Counted from the stretch's first letter, positions 1 through 8,531 are shown. The stretch: DNA of 44,459 nucleotides from an uncultured Collinsella sp. (GCA_902494815.1 CABUVB010000002.1:1-44459); one strand, 5' to 3'. The notes: generated by a model from the sequence alone, not told the origin. Translations and numbers: made by a program.

Positions 1-146
1 AGCGGGCCCACGTTGGTGTCCGTCACGATGACGGCCTTGGTGCCGCCGGCAGTGGCGCGCACGAGCGGTCCCGCCTGCTCCAGCAAAAACGTGCCAACAT
101 GCACCTGGTAGGGGCGTGCGGTGTCGATATCGATGGTAATCGCCAT
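1..146 (-). CDS. aroB: 3-dehydroquinate synthase, N-terminal part (cut by window edge)
   Basis: Reading the minus strand from the ATG at 146 gives 48 codons that run off the window. The residues include YQVHVG, an LLEQAGPLV segment and KAVIVTDTNVGPL, the typical start of the NAD-binding domain of 3-dehydroquinate synthase, which converts DAHP to 3-dehydroquinate in the shikimate pathway. An AAAGGA Shine-Dalgarno element precedes the start. It lies 36 bases downstream of tyrA on the same strand, and the DAHP synthase gene is two genes upstream, so an aromatic biosynthesis operon is likely. Recognition is from the N-terminus and context only, because the catalytic part is outside the window. 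Confidence 0.8.
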   Translation of the reverse strand, partial: MAITIDIDTARPYQVHVGTFLLEQAGPLVRATAGGTKAVIVTDTNVGP

Positions 147-182
147 AAGCTTCGGTCCTTTCGACCTGGCGTGATGGGTGGT

Positions 183-1097
183 CTAGTGGGAGGCCTCGTC
201 GTCGAGTGCACGCTTAATGCGGTCGCCCTCGGCAAGAAGATTTTCCAGATAGCGTTGGTCGCGGTCCTTGAGCGCTCGGCTGTAGGCGCCAAGCGACTCG
301 ATCAGATGGTCGATCTCGAAGGCGAGCGCGTCGGCGTCGTCAATCATGAGCTCGGACCACATTTGCGGGTTGAGGTGCGCCACGCGGGTGAGATCGCGGT
401 AGCTACCGGCCGAAAAGCCGTGGTGGACCTGGGCAGTGGGGCTTTTGACGTAGGCGTTGGATACCACGTGTGCAAGCTGGCTCGTGAAGGCGATGACGCG
501 GTCGTGCTCGGCGGCGTTCGTTACGCTGAACTTGCCAAAGCCCAAGGGGCGCACCATCTCGCGCACCTGGCCCAAGAGCTCCAGCTTAAGGGCATCGTCT
601 ACCGCGGGCGGAACGAGCACCATGGGAGCGCCCTGGAACAGGTCGGCGCGGGAGTGCGCGTAGCCCGAGAACTGGGTGCCCGCCATGGGGTGCGCGCCCA
701 CAAAGTAAAAGCCGTTCTCGCGGGCAAGCTCAAAGGCCCGCTCACACACAATGCCCTTGACGCCCACCGTGTCGATCACCACGGGACCCATGATGGCCTC
801 GGTATCGGTGGCGTCGGCGAGTGCCTGGGCATGCGCCTCGAGCCACTCGATGCATGCCTCGGGATAGCAGGCAAGGACGATGATGTCGCATTCGCCGAGT
901 GTCTTGTCGTTGAGCTCTCCGGCGACAGTGCCCATGCTGGCGGCCGTCATGACATCGTCATCGGGGTCCCAGGCCAGCACACGGACGCCCGCCTGCGCAT
1001 AGCCGCGGGCAAAACTGCCGCCGATGAGGCCAAGGCCGACGATGCCGGCGCACTTAGGGCCGCCCTGGTTAACGCGCGCGTTTCTCACCGTACCCAT
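183..1097 (-). CDS. tyrA: prephenate dehydrogenase
   Basis: A 304-residue protein with an N-terminal Rossmann motif (GLGLIGGSF, about residues 21-29) and the prephenate dehydrogenase signature GAHPMAGT near the middle, followed by the helical C-terminal dimerisation domain. It oxidatively decarboxylates prephenate to 4-hydroxyphenylpyruvate in tyrosine synthesis, in the cytoplasm. The length fits a monofunctional TyrA without fused chorismate mutase or ACT domain. It starts 3 bases after the DAHP synthase stop and is followed by aroB, so the three genes are probably co-transcribed. Arogenate as the true substrate cannot be excluded from sequence. Confidence 0.88.
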   Translation of the reverse strand: MGTVRNARVNQGGPKCAGIVGLGLIGGSFARGYAQAGVRVLAWDPDDDVMTAASMGTVAGELNDKTLGECDIIVLACYPEACIEWLEAHAQALADATDTEAIMGPVVIDTVGVKGIVCERAFELARENGFYFVGAHPMAGTQFSGYAHSRADLFQGAPMVLVPPAVDDALKLELLGQVREMVRPLGFGKFSVTNAAEHDRVIAFTSQLAHVVSNAYVKSPTAQVHHGFSAGSYRDLTRVAHLNPQMWSELMIDDADALAFEIDHLIESLGAYSRALKDRDQRYLENLLAEGDRIKRALDDEASH

Positions 1098-1100
1098 GGG

Positions 1101-2123
1101 CTACTCCATGGTCTCTTGGCAGACAACCTCGCGGATGGCTCGGATGCGGCGCATGGTGTCGTCGAACTGGTCAGGGGTGAGGGCCTGGGCGCCGTCGGAC
1201 CAGGCGCGGCTCGGCTCGTCGTGGACCTCGATCTCCAGGCCGTTGGCACCGCAGGCGGTCGCGGCGAGCGCCATGGGCTCGACGTAGCGGGTGTAGCCGG
1301 TGGCGTGGCTGGGGTCGGCGACGACGGGCAGGTGCGACAGGTGGTGCAGCACCGGCACGGCGTTGAGGTCGAAGGTATTGCGGGTGCGGGTCTCGAAGGT
1401 GCGGATGCCGCGCTCGCACAGGATGACGTTGTCGTTGCCCTCGCTCATGATGTACTCGGCGGCCATGAGCAGCTCATCGATCGTGCCGGACATGCCGCGC
1501 TTAAGCAAGACCGGAGTCTTGGTCTTGCCGACCTCTTTGAGCAGAGGGAAGTTCTGGGCGTTGCGGGCGCCGATCTGCATGACGTCGATCTTCTTGTCCA
1601 GGAAGACCTGCACGTCGCGTGGGTCCATGATCTCGGTGACGATCGGCATGTCGAGCTCGGCAGACGCCTCGCACAGCAGGTCGAGGCCGGCAGGGCCCAT
1701 GCCCTGGTAGGCGTAGGGGGAGGTGCGGGGCTTGTAGGCACCGCCGCGCAGCATCGTGGCGCCGGCGGCCTTTACGCGACGTGCGATGCGGATGAGGTTC
1801 TCGCCCTCGACGGAGCAGGGACCGGCGATGACCTGGAACTGGTCGCCGCCGATCTTGACGCCGTGGCCGCAGTCGATGACGGAGTCCTCGGGGTGGAACT
1901 TGCGGTTGGCGCGCTTGAACGGCTCCGAGACGCGCTGCACGCGCTCGACGACATCCATGGACTCGAGCAGGAACGGGTCGATCTTGGTCGTATCGCCCAC
2001 CAGGCCGATGATCGTCTCGTTCTCGCCGCGCGAGACGTCGGTCTTCAGGCCTTTTTTCTCAATCCAGCTGACGATATGGCCGACGGCCTCGTCGCTGGCT
2101 CTCTGCTTTAAAATTGCAATCAT
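1101..2123 (-). CDS. aroF: 3-deoxy-7-phosphoheptulonate (DAHP) synthase, type I-beta
   Basis: The 340-residue protein condenses phosphoenolpyruvate and erythrose-4-phosphate, the first committed step of aromatic synthesis. Residues 1-80 form a ferredoxin-like regulatory domain (starting MIAILKQRAS), as in Thermotoga-type enzymes. The TIM barrel follows, with the IAGPCSVE and GGAYKPRTSPYAYQG motifs and DPSHATG near the end. I chose the ATG at 2123 over a longer reading to 2171 because GAGAGG lies 6 bases upstream of it and the family begins at this point. First gene of the operon with tyrA and aroB; a possible attenuator lies just upstream. Confidence 0.9.
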   Translation of the reverse strand: MIAILKQRASDEAVGHIVSWIEKKGLKTDVSRGENETIIGLVGDTTKIDPFLLESMDVVERVQRVSEPFKRANRKFHPEDSVIDCGHGVKIGGDQFQVIAGPCSVEGENLIRIARRVKAAGATMLRGGAYKPRTSPYAYQGMGPAGLDLLCEASAELDMPIVTEIMDPRDVQVFLDKKIDVMQIGARNAQNFPLLKEVGKTKTPVLLKRGMSGTIDELLMAAEYIMSEGNDNVILCERGIRTFETRTRNTFDLNAVPVLHHLSHLPVVADPSHATGYTRYVEPMALAATACGANGLEIEVHDEPSRAWSDGAQALTPDQFDDTMRRIRAIREVVCQETME

Positions 2124-2133
2124 GGTGTGCCTC

Positions 2134-2196
2134 TCACCTCGATGGATAACTTTTGCAAAAACGGCCCGCATCGCGAGCCGTGTATATATGGTGCAT
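2134..2196 (-). CDS. possible leader peptide upstream of the DAHP synthase gene
   Basis: A 20-codon ORF (ATG at 2196, TGA ending at 2134) ends just before the DAHP synthase Shine-Dalgarno site. It contains Tyr5, Phe13 and Tyr17, and its codons run through a hairpin followed by five T. No Shine-Dalgarno site precedes the ATG, but a -10-like TAGTAT at 2205-2210 would place the transcript start almost at the ATG, so leaderless translation is possible. Role inferred from position and aromatic content; it could be chance. Confidence 0.35.
   Translation of the reverse strand: MHHIYTARDAGRFCKSYPSR
2157..2180 (-). terminator. putative attenuator hairpin upstream of the DAHP synthase gene
   Basis: On the minus strand CGGCTCGC (2180-2173), loop GAT, GCGGGCCG (2169-2162) form an 8-bp stem including one T-G pair, followed by TTTTT. 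This is an intrinsic-terminator shape inside the leader of the aro operon, with no upstream gene on that strand to terminate. I infer transcription attenuation. Confidence 0.55.
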
Positions 2197-2204
2197 GAGA
2201 GTTT

Positions 2205-2210
2205 ATACTA
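2205..2210 (-). promoter_or_regulatory. candidate -10 element of the aro operon
   Basis: TAGTAT on the minus strand, 8 bases before the leader ORF ATG. No convincing -35 box is seen 16-18 bases upstream, so this is tentative. Confidence 0.35.
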
Positions 2211-2286
2211 TCTGACTCGCTTTTGCCTTCTAAAGTGGGCCGTTGCGCCGCGTCTTCCTCGGAATTGCAAAGCTTTTTCTTTTATT

Positions 2287-2316
2287 TTGATAGCCCGTGG
2301 TGCACTTGGGTATAAT
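2287..2316 (+). promoter_or_regulatory. promoter of tRNA-Arg
   Basis: TTGATA (2287-2292), an 18-base spacer and a perfect TATAAT (2311-2316) lie 12 bases before the tRNA. Good sigma-70 consensus. Confidence 0.75.
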
Positions 2317-2327
2317 GCCAAACGTTG

Positions 2328-2404
2328 GCCCTATTAGCTCAGGGGATTAGAGCGTCTGCCTCCGGAGCAGAAGGCCGTTGGTTCGAATCCAACATGGGGC
2401 ACCA
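2328..2404 (+). tRNA. tRNA-Arg (anticodon CCG)
   Basis: Cloverleaf read by eye. Acceptor GCCCTAT (2328-2334) pairs with ATGGGGC (2394-2400). The D-arm is GCTCAGGGGATTAGAGC. The anticodon stem is TCTGC/GCAGA, with loop CTCCGGA giving anticodon CCG at 2362-2364, which reads CGG arginine codons. The T-arm is GTTGGTTCGAATCCAAC. The 3' ACCA is encoded. It is flanked by a strong promoter and a terminator, so it is a stand-alone transcription unit. No integrase or attachment-site duplication is seen beside it. Confidence 0.95.
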
Positions 2405-2415
2405 TCGAACGTAAG

Positions 2416-2450
2416 ACCGTCCGAACCTCGCATGGTCCGGGCGGTTTTTC
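2416..2450 (+). terminator. intrinsic terminator after tRNA-Arg
   Basis: ACCGTCCGAACC (2416-2427) pairs with GGTCCGGGCGGT (2434-2445) with one mismatch and one G-T pair, followed by TTTTTC. Confidence 0.85.
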
Positions 2451-2480
2451 TTATACCGACGCGACGTGATGGGACGTGGT

Positions 2481-5204
2481 ATGGCAGCAACGGATATCGA
2501 GCGTGGACTCTCGACCGCCGAGGTCGAGGAGCGCATCGCCGCCGGTAAGATCAACCGCAACATGGAGCTCAAGACCAAGTCGGTCAAAGAGCTCATCATC
2601 GAGAACCTTTGCACGTTGTTCAATTTGATTAACGTGATCTTGGCGTTCCTGGTCATTTTGACCGGTTCGTTTAAGAATCTGACGTTCCTGTTCGTGGTGT
2701 TCCTTAATACCGCTATTGGCGTCATCCAGTCCATGCGTTCCAAGAAGATGGTCGATAAGCTCACACTGCTGACCTCCAAGAAGGCCATCGCGGTGCGCGA
2801 CGGCGCCGAGGTGGAGCTCGACCTGGACCAGATCGTGCTCGACGACATCATCCGCCTGGGGCGCGGCGACCAGATTCCGGCCGACGCCGTGGTGGTATCG
2901 GGCGAGGCGCTCGTGAACGAGAGCCTGCTGACGGGCGAGAGCGACCTTATTAAGAAGCAGCCCGGTTCCGAGCTCATGAGCGGCAGCTTTATCGACTCGG
3001 GCCTGCTGCGCGCCCGCGTGATCCATGTCGGCGCCGACAACTACGTGGCCAAAATTAATAACGAGGCCAAGTACGTCAAAAAGGTCAATTCCGAGATCAT
3101 GAACGCGCTTAACGCCATCGTGCGCTTTGCGAGCATCATCATGATCCCGCTCGGTTTGGCGTTGTTTGCCTCGAGTGTGAGCGAGCTGTGGGATGCCGCG
3201 GGAACCCCGGGCGATAGCGCGCTTTCGTGGTGCTTCTCCGAGCTGTTGGCTGGTCATGTGCCTTCGTCGGCGCTGCTGTCCACGGTGGGCGCCCTGCTGG
3301 GCATGATCCCGCAGGGCCTGGTGCTGCTGACCTCGTCGGTGCTTGCCATCGCCACGGTGCGCCTGGCCCGCCGCAAGGTGCTGGCGCAGCAGCTCTACTG
3401 CATCGAGACGCTCGCTCGCGTCGATGTACTGTGCCTGGACAAGACGGGCACCATCACGTCGGGCCGCATGGAGGTCGAGGGCACGTATCCGCTGCCGGTT
3501 GAGGGCGTGAGCCTAGACGCCGGCTCGGACGAGGCGGCCGTTCCCGTCGATACCACGGTGCTCGATTTTGCGCTGGCTAACGTCGCGCGTGCGACTTCGG
3601 CCGATGCCAACGAGACCTGCCAGGCGCTGCTCAACTATTACGCCGATCGCCCGGTCGAGGTGTCTGAGCCGCTGTCGGTCATTCCGTTCTCGTCCTCCAA
3701 AAAGTGGAGCGGCGCGTCGTTTGCGCAGGGCTCCTATGTGATGGGTGCGGCGCAGTTTGTGCTCTCCGATCGTGTGTTTTCGCAGGTCGAGAACCGTGTC
3801 GCCGAGCTTGCCGATACCTGCCGCGTGCTCGTGGTAGCGCGCGTGGACGGCTTTTCGCCCGATGGCGATATGGTGGGCGAGGCCGAGCCCGTGGGCTTTG
3901 TGACCATCCGCGACGAGATCCGTACTTCGGCGGCCGAAACCATCGGCTACTTTAACGAGCAGGGCGTGACCCTCAACGTAATCAGTGGCGACGACCCGCG
4001 TACGGTGTCGTCGATCGCGCGCGTGGTGGGCGTGCCGGGGGCGGACGCTTATGTGGACGCCACGACGCTCGATACGCCGGCCAAGCTCGATGCCGCAGTG
4101 GACCGCTACCATGTCTTTGGTCGTGTGACCCCGCAGCAGAAGCGCGAGCTCGTGCGGGCGCTCAAGCGCCGCGAGCACACCGTGGCCATGACGGGCGACG
4201 GCGTCAACGACGTGCTGGCGCTCAAGGAGGCCGACTGCTCCGTCGCCATGGCGGCTGGCTCTGATGCCGCGCGCAACGTGGCCGAGATCGTACTCGTCGA
4301 CAACGACTTTGCCTCTATGCCCGCCGTGGTGGCCGAGGGCCGTCGCTCCATCAACAACCTGCAGCGTTCGGCCTCACTGTTCCTGACCAAGACGCTGTTC
4401 TCGATGGGCCTGGCGGCGCTGTGTATCGCGCTGCCGCCGTACCCCTTCGAGCCCATCCAGATGACGCTCATTAACTTCTTCTGCATCGGCGCGCCGGGCT
4501 TTGTGTTGGGCCTGGAGCCCAACAATGCTCGTGTGAAGGGTGCGTTTTTGACGAACGTACTCAAGCGTGCACTGCCGGCGTCGATTGCGGTCATTTTGGC
4601 TGCGGCGCTCGATATCTTTGTGGCGCGCGTGTTTGGCTTTCGCCAGCTCACGCTGTCTACGATGTGCCTGCTTACGTCGTGCGCGGCGAGCGTCAGCCTA
4701 ATCTGGCGCATCTCGCAGCCTCTCACGCCCTTACGTGTGGTGCTCTTTGTGTTTGTAGTCGCCGGCATCCTGGTGGGCGTTATCGGATTCCCGGAGCTGC
4801 TGTCTATTGCCAACCTGTCGATGGGCCAGATGGTTATCTTGGCTGTTATCGTGGTCTTTACCTGCTCGGTGTTCTTTAAGCTCGCCACGATGATGGATTC
4901 GCTCAAGCCGCGTCGTCGTCATGCCGCAACTGGTTTTGGCCGTGGTGTGCGCGTCCACCTGGGTCGCGGTGGCGGCAAGGTGAGCTCGACGGGTTCGACG
5001 GCCGAGCGTTTTGCCAAGCGCGTCGCCGCCGACATGGCGCAGCGCCGCGAAGATCGCACCGCTCGCGAGGCCGAGGCCCGTGCACTCGAGGGCGTGGCCC
5101 AGGCCCAGCCCAAGAAAAAGAGGAGTACCGGAGCCAAGCGCTCTCGCGTGACCAAGTCCGCCCAAGGCATCAAAGTCTCGATGCCAAGCAAAAAGAAGAA
5201 GTAA
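2481..5204 (+). CDS. cation-transporting P-type ATPase (HAD-IC family)
   Basis: About 907 residues from ATG 2481; GTG 2466 and ATG 2469 are alternative starts. The protein has all core P-type ATPase motifs: actuator TGES near 151-154, phosphorylation DKTGT at about 320-324, hinge TGDGVND near 571, and six C-terminal membrane helices. The M4 motif reads IPQGL, where calcium pumps usually have PEGL, so the transported ion is uncertain. Calcium or magnesium type is my best guess, since no CPC heavy-metal motif or N-terminal metal-binding domain is present. The last ~90 residues form a very basic Lys/Arg-rich tail ending in four Lys. Monocistronic between the tRNA terminator and the next gene. 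Confidence 0.85.
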   Translation: MAATDIERGLSTAEVEERIAAGKINRNMELKTKSVKELIIENLCTLFNLINVILAFLVILTGSFKNLTFLFVVFLNTAIGVIQSMRSKKMVDKLTLLTSKKAIAVRDGAEVELDLDQIVLDDIIRLGRGDQIPADAVVVSGEALVNESLLTGESDLIKKQPGSELMSGSFIDSGLLRARVIHVGADNYVAKINNEAKYVKKVNSEIMNALNAIVRFASIIMIPLGLALFASSVSELWDAAGTPGDSALSWCFSELLAGHVPSSALLSTVGALLGMIPQGLVLLTSSVLAIATVRLARRKVLAQQLYCIETLARVDVLCLDKTGTITSGRMEVEGTYPLPVEGVSLDAGSDEAAVPVDTTVLDFALANVARATSADANETCQALLNYYADRPVEVSEPLSVIPFSSSKKWSGASFAQGSYVMGAAQFVLSDRVFSQVENRVAELADTCRVLVVARVDGFSPDGDMVGEAEPVGFVTIRDEIRTSAAETIGYFNEQGVTLNVISGDDPRTVSSIARVVGVPGADAYVDATTLDTPAKLDAAVDRYHVFGRVTPQQKRELVRALKRREHTVAMTGDGVNDVLALKEADCSVAMAAGSDAARNVAEIVLVDNDFASMPAVVAEGRRSINNLQRSASLFLTKTLFSMGLAALCIALPPYPFEPIQMTLINFFCIGAPGFVLGLEPNNARVKGAFLTNVLKRALPASIAVILAAALDIFVARVFGFRQLTLSTMCLLTSCAASVSLIWRISQPLTPLRVVLFVFVVAGILVGVIGFPELLSIANLSMGQMVILAVIVVFTCSVFFKLATMMDSLKPRRRHAATGFGRGVRVHLGRGGGKVSSTGSTAERFAKRVAADMAQRREDRTAREAEARALEGVAQAQPKKKRSTGAKRSRVTKSAQGIKVSMPSKKKK

Positions 5205-5307
5205 CTACGCGCCCTGGCGATGTTGAATTGGTGCCTTGCTCCTGTGGGGCCGTGGCGATGTTATGCTCTAACCTCGATTGTTTGAATTGCTTCGAAAAGA
5301 GGATGCC

Positions 5308-6450
5308 GTGATCTGTCCGCATTGCCTTAAGACTATCGAGGACGGCGCCTCGTTCTGCCCCTACTGCAACGCCTATGTGGGTCCGGGCGATGGCCCCGAG
5401 CACACCGAGTTCGTGTTCTGCGAGGGCTGCGGTGCCCGTCTTTCTCCGCACGATCGTACGTGTCCCAAATGCGGACGCCCCGCTCCGGGTATCCTCTCCG
5501 AGGACGCGGCCGCATCCGACCTGGCAGCGGGCCGCACGGCGGGCTTTCCGCGCCTAACGCAAGAGCAGATCGATACCGAGGTGCCGCATGCGCCCGCCTC
5601 AGCTGCCGCGGTTCTTTCGGACGCCGCCGATCCTAACGAGACCTGCGTGCTGCCGGCTTTCGATAAGGATTTCGGTATCCCCAAGGTCGATATTCCCACG
5701 CCCGTTTCCCTGCACGACGATGCTCAGAAACCCAAGCGCAAAGTGCATCCCGACGAGGACGCCTATCACAAGCACAAGCGTCATATCCCCAAGCCGCTCA
5801 TCGTCATCGCGGTACTTGCCGTCGTTTGCGGCGGTGCCTATTGGTTCGTGACGACCGATCCCATGGGTGTCATGCCTGGCTTCTACGACCAGTTTGGCCA
5901 AGCTGCACAAACCACCTTCCCCACGCGCCAAAAGGGCGAGGCGACTGAGGACGATACCAAGCAAGACGATTCTGCCGAGGTGGTCCAGGAAGAAACCGTG
6001 CTGACCGATGATCAGCTCTATACCAGGCTCGACGGTCTGTATCAGACCATCGTGTCCTACGGTGACGAGGACCAGATCGGCGAGGTCATCGATTCCTTTA
6101 ACAACGGCTATCTCCGAACGCCGCTGTCCACCCGTCAGGAGCTGTCGCAGAGTGCCTACGCCCTGCGCGACCAGATCAAAAAGACGCAAGATGAGCTCAA
6201 CAACCTTAAGTACCAGGACGATACGGTCTATGCGGATGACATCGCCCACTTAAAGCAGCTTGCCGAGTGGATGTACGAGCGCGTCGACGTGATCTGCCAG
6301 AGTTGGGACATCTCGCTGGCCATTCCCGATGGCGAGTCGATGAGTTCTCACCAAAGCGAGATCCTGGCGCCCATCGCTCAAAGCGGCAACAGCGCGCTGA
6401 ATCAGTACGACGCCAACGTGGGCTCCTGGAAGCCGCAGCAGCGTTCCTAA
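5308..6450 (+). CDS. double zinc-ribbon single-pass membrane protein
   Basis: 380 residues from GTG 5308, chosen because AAAAGAGG sits 5 bases upstream and the reading then opens directly on the zinc ribbon. There are two Cys4 ribbons: CPHC/CPYC in the first 20 residues and CEGCG/CPKC soon after. A polar linker follows, then one membrane helix (around residues 170-190, IVIAVLAVVCGGAYWFV) and an extracytoplasmic domain of about 200 residues with helical, partly charged sequence. Zinc-ribbon-plus-helix proteins of this layout are common in Gram-positives and mostly uncharacterised. No enzyme motif is visible and function is unknown. It precedes the cyclophilin gene, which has its own promoter. 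Confidence 0.8.
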   Translation: MICPHCLKTIEDGASFCPYCNAYVGPGDGPEHTEFVFCEGCGARLSPHDRTCPKCGRPAPGILSEDAAASDLAAGRTAGFPRLTQEQIDTEVPHAPASAAAVLSDAADPNETCVLPAFDKDFGIPKVDIPTPVSLHDDAQKPKRKVHPDEDAYHKHKRHIPKPLIVIAVLAVVCGGAYWFVTTDPMGVMPGFYDQFGQAAQTTFPTRQKGEATEDDTKQDDSAEVVQEETVLTDDQLYTRLDGLYQTIVSYGDEDQIGEVIDSFNNGYLRTPLSTRQELSQSAYALRDQIKKTQDELNNLKYQDDTVYADDIAHLKQLAEWMYERVDVICQSWDISLAIPDGESMSSHQSEILAPIAQSGNSALNQYDANVGSWKPQQRS

Positions 6451-6488
6451 AATTAGTTCGCCATAGTCGGCATAACCTACGTGCGCAA

Positions 6489-6518
6489 TTGATGTAAGCG
6501 CATGCTTATTGCTACAAT
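6489..6518 (+). promoter_or_regulatory. promoter upstream of the cyclophilin gene
   Basis: TTGATG (6489-6494), 18-base spacer and TACAAT (6513-6518), about 40 bases before the ATG at 6558. A GAGGAAGGA ribosome-binding site follows. Confidence 0.65.
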
Positions 6519-6557
6519 TCTTACAAATATGCTTTAAACGCACGAGGAAGGAACCAC

Positions 6558-7100
6558 ATGTTTGGTTTTAAGAAAGAGCTCTACACGCCCGAGTATCAGC
6601 TTGCCGGCGACGAGTGCGCCGTTATCGAGACGTCGAAGGGTACCATCAAGGTCAAGTTTGACGGCGAGGGCGCTCCCATTCATGTCGCGAACTTCTGCGA
6701 GCTTTCTACGATGGGCTTCTATGATGGCCTTAAGTTCCATCGCTATGTGCCCGGTTTTGTCATCCAGGGCGGCGACCCCAATACCCGCGATATGTCCGGC
6801 GCCGACGTCGCCGCTGGTCTTGAGGGCCCCGACGGCATGCCCGGTACCGGTGGCCCCGGCTACTGCATCAAGGGCGAGTTTGCCACCAATCCGCGCAACA
6901 GCCATGTCGATGGTGCCCTTGCCATGGCACGTTCCATGGACCCCGATTCCGCGGGTTCGCAGTTCTACTTCTGCCTGGGCGCCCAGCATAACCTCGATTC
7001 CGGTTACACCGTCTTTGGTACCACGGTCGAGGGTCTCGATGTGATTTCGCAGCTGCGTGCCGGCGACGAGATCGTCCATGTCGAGATCGTTCACGAGTAA
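6558..7100 (+). CDS. peptidyl-prolyl cis-trans isomerase, cyclophilin type
   Basis: 180-residue cytoplasmic cyclophilin that isomerises Xaa-Pro bonds. Family blocks in order: FCELSTMGFYDGLKFHRYVPGFVIQGGDP (active-site Arg in FHR, then QGGDP), the GEFATNPRNSH stretch, the MARSMDPDSAGSQFYFCLG block, and the final FGTTVEGLDVI. No signal peptide or lipobox. The length is normal for a stand-alone bacterial cyclophilin. It starts an apparent two-gene unit with the TPR protein 11 bases downstream. Confidence 0.9.
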   Translation: MFGFKKELYTPEYQLAGDECAVIETSKGTIKVKFDGEGAPIHVANFCELSTMGFYDGLKFHRYVPGFVIQGGDPNTRDMSGADVAAGLEGPDGMPGTGGPGYCIKGEFATNPRNSHVDGALAMARSMDPDSAGSQFYFCLGAQHNLDSGYTVFGTTVEGLDVISQLRAGDEIVHVEIVHE

Positions 7101-7111
7101 AGGGGACTTCC

Positions 7112-8416
7112 TTGAATAGCCAGCTGATCCAACAGGGCCGCGCCGCTTACCGCGCGGGTGATTTTTCCGCTGCAGCCCAGATGCTTGGGGCGGCAAAGAC
7201 TCCCGATGAGATTATGGGCGAGGCCGATCACCTTCGTGGCAACGCCTTGATGCACCTGGGCATGTATGCCGAGGCCGCCGAGGCTTATGCTGCCGCCCTC
7301 AACGACGGCACCTACGGCAAGCGCGGCGCGCTGCTCACCAACCGCGGCAAGGCGCTCGCCGCCGTGGGCGACTACACGACGGCCGCCCAGGCGTTCTCTG
7401 CTGCTACGCAGGACGCTTCCTATGCCACGCCGTTCAAGGCCTATCTGGGCCTGGGCAATGCGCTGTTCCAGTCGGGCGATTATGCCAACGCGGGTACTGC
7501 CTTCCGTCAGGCTGCCATCGACGGCGCCAATCCGGCTCCCGCCGCCGCACTCGGCGAGCTCGGTCGTTGCTTCATTAAGCTCGGCCGTCCGGCGGATGCC
7601 GTGGAGACCTACCGCACGGCTATCGACTTTGCCGGCCCCCGCGACGACACGCGTGCGCTCAATGCCGGCATGGGTCAGGCGCTTTCTGCCGCCGGCCGTC
7701 CCTCCGACGCACTCGACGCCTTTAACGCCGCTACTGTCGATGGCATCTACCAGCTCACTTCCGAGCAGGCCGATGAGCTTGCCCGCGTGCATGATTCGCT
7801 TGCCGCACTGTCTGCCCAGACGGCTATGGCCACGGCTCCGGCGCCCGCGATGGACGCTCCTGCCGTCGATCCGCTCGATCCTACGGGCGCGACCGGTCAG
7901 TTTATGCCCGATCCCTCGGACACCGGCTTCTTTACGTTGTCCGAGTCCGAGATGGTCCAGCAGGACCGTCAGGACCGTAAGCAGGCCAAGGTCCGTCGTC
8001 GCCATCGCCACACGGGTCTCAAAGTCTTCATCGTGCTGCTTCTGCTCATTTTGATCGCCGCGGGCGGTCTGGGCTTTGCCTACACGCGCGGCTTTGGCTT
8101 CCCGTCCCAGGAGTCTGTCGTTACCGATCTGTTCCAGGCTGCCGGCGACGGTGACACCGCAAAGGCCGAGTCTTGCCTGGCCTCGAGCCTGTCCGAGGAC
8201 GCCAAGTCGATGATCATCTCCTCGATTCCGCAGGGTGCCACCGTGTCCGTCGAGGGCATGGATCAGTCCATGACCGAGACGACCGCCAAGGTTAAGGCAT
8301 CGCTGTCCAAGGGCGGCGAGCAGGAGTACACCGTCAAATTCGTGCGCTCCGACAACCATATCGGCTGGGCCGTTTCCTCGCTCGATATGGATTTCTCGGC
8401 TGCTGACAACCAGTAG
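7112..8416 (+). CDS. TPR-repeat protein with one membrane helix
   Basis: 434 residues starting at TTG 7112 after AAAGGGG. Residues 1-240 are Ala-rich tetratricopeptide-like repeats (recurring GDYTTAAQAF, GDYANAGTAF and GRPSDALDAF units), suggesting a cytoplasmic protein-protein interaction scaffold. A Pro/Ala/Asp-rich linker and a basic stretch (RRRHRHTG) lead into a membrane helix near 305-325. The remaining ~110 residues would then lie outside the cell, with a DUF4878-like mixed alpha/beta look (ALAESCLASSL-type start, then SLSKGGEQEYTVKFV). Partner and role are unknown. It lies directly upstream of the mre genes, though a hairpin separates them. Confidence 0.75.
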   Translation: MNSQLIQQGRAAYRAGDFSAAAQMLGAAKTPDEIMGEADHLRGNALMHLGMYAEAAEAYAAALNDGTYGKRGALLTNRGKALAAVGDYTTAAQAFSAATQDASYATPFKAYLGLGNALFQSGDYANAGTAFRQAAIDGANPAPAAALGELGRCFIKLGRPADAVETYRTAIDFAGPRDDTRALNAGMGQALSAAGRPSDALDAFNAATVDGIYQLTSEQADELARVHDSLAALSAQTAMATAPAPAMDAPAVDPLDPTGATGQFMPDPSDTGFFTLSESEMVQQDRQDRKQAKVRRRHRHTGLKVFIVLLLLILIAAGGLGFAYTRGFGFPSQESVVTDLFQAAGDGDTAKAESCLASSLSEDAKSMIISSIPQGATVSVEGMDQSMTETTAKVKASLSKGGEQEYTVKFVRSDNHIGWAVSSLDMDFSAADNQ

Positions 8417-8438
8417 TGACCTTATGGGATTTAGCTTT

Positions 8439-8471
8439 GCCCGGCGCTTCACCGCAAGTGAGGTGCCGGGC
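8439..8471 (+). terminator. GC-rich hairpin after the TPR gene
   Basis: GCCCGGCGCTTCAC (8439-8452) pairs with GTGAGGTGCCGGGC (8458-8471) including G-T pairs, with a 5-base loop. No T-run follows, so it is a weak or factor-assisted terminator, or an RNA-stabilising hairpin. Confidence 0.5.
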
Positions 8472-8531
8472 TTGCGCTAGTATCATGAACTAGTAGTTTT
8501 CCAGCAATCATCCAACACATCAGGAGTTGCG

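Noticed and set aside
99..2111. 670-codon plus-strand ORF
   Set aside because: Antisense to tyrA and the DAHP synthase gene, both clearly recognised. Long frame is a by-product of high GC codon bias.
2328..2404. tRNA-Arg as the integration site of an island
   Set aside because: No integrase and no repeated tRNA 3' end were found; the accessory island is about 28 kb away.
7091..8452. 453-codon minus-strand ORF
   Set aside because: Shadow of the TPR gene; low-complexity Gly/Arg/His translation.
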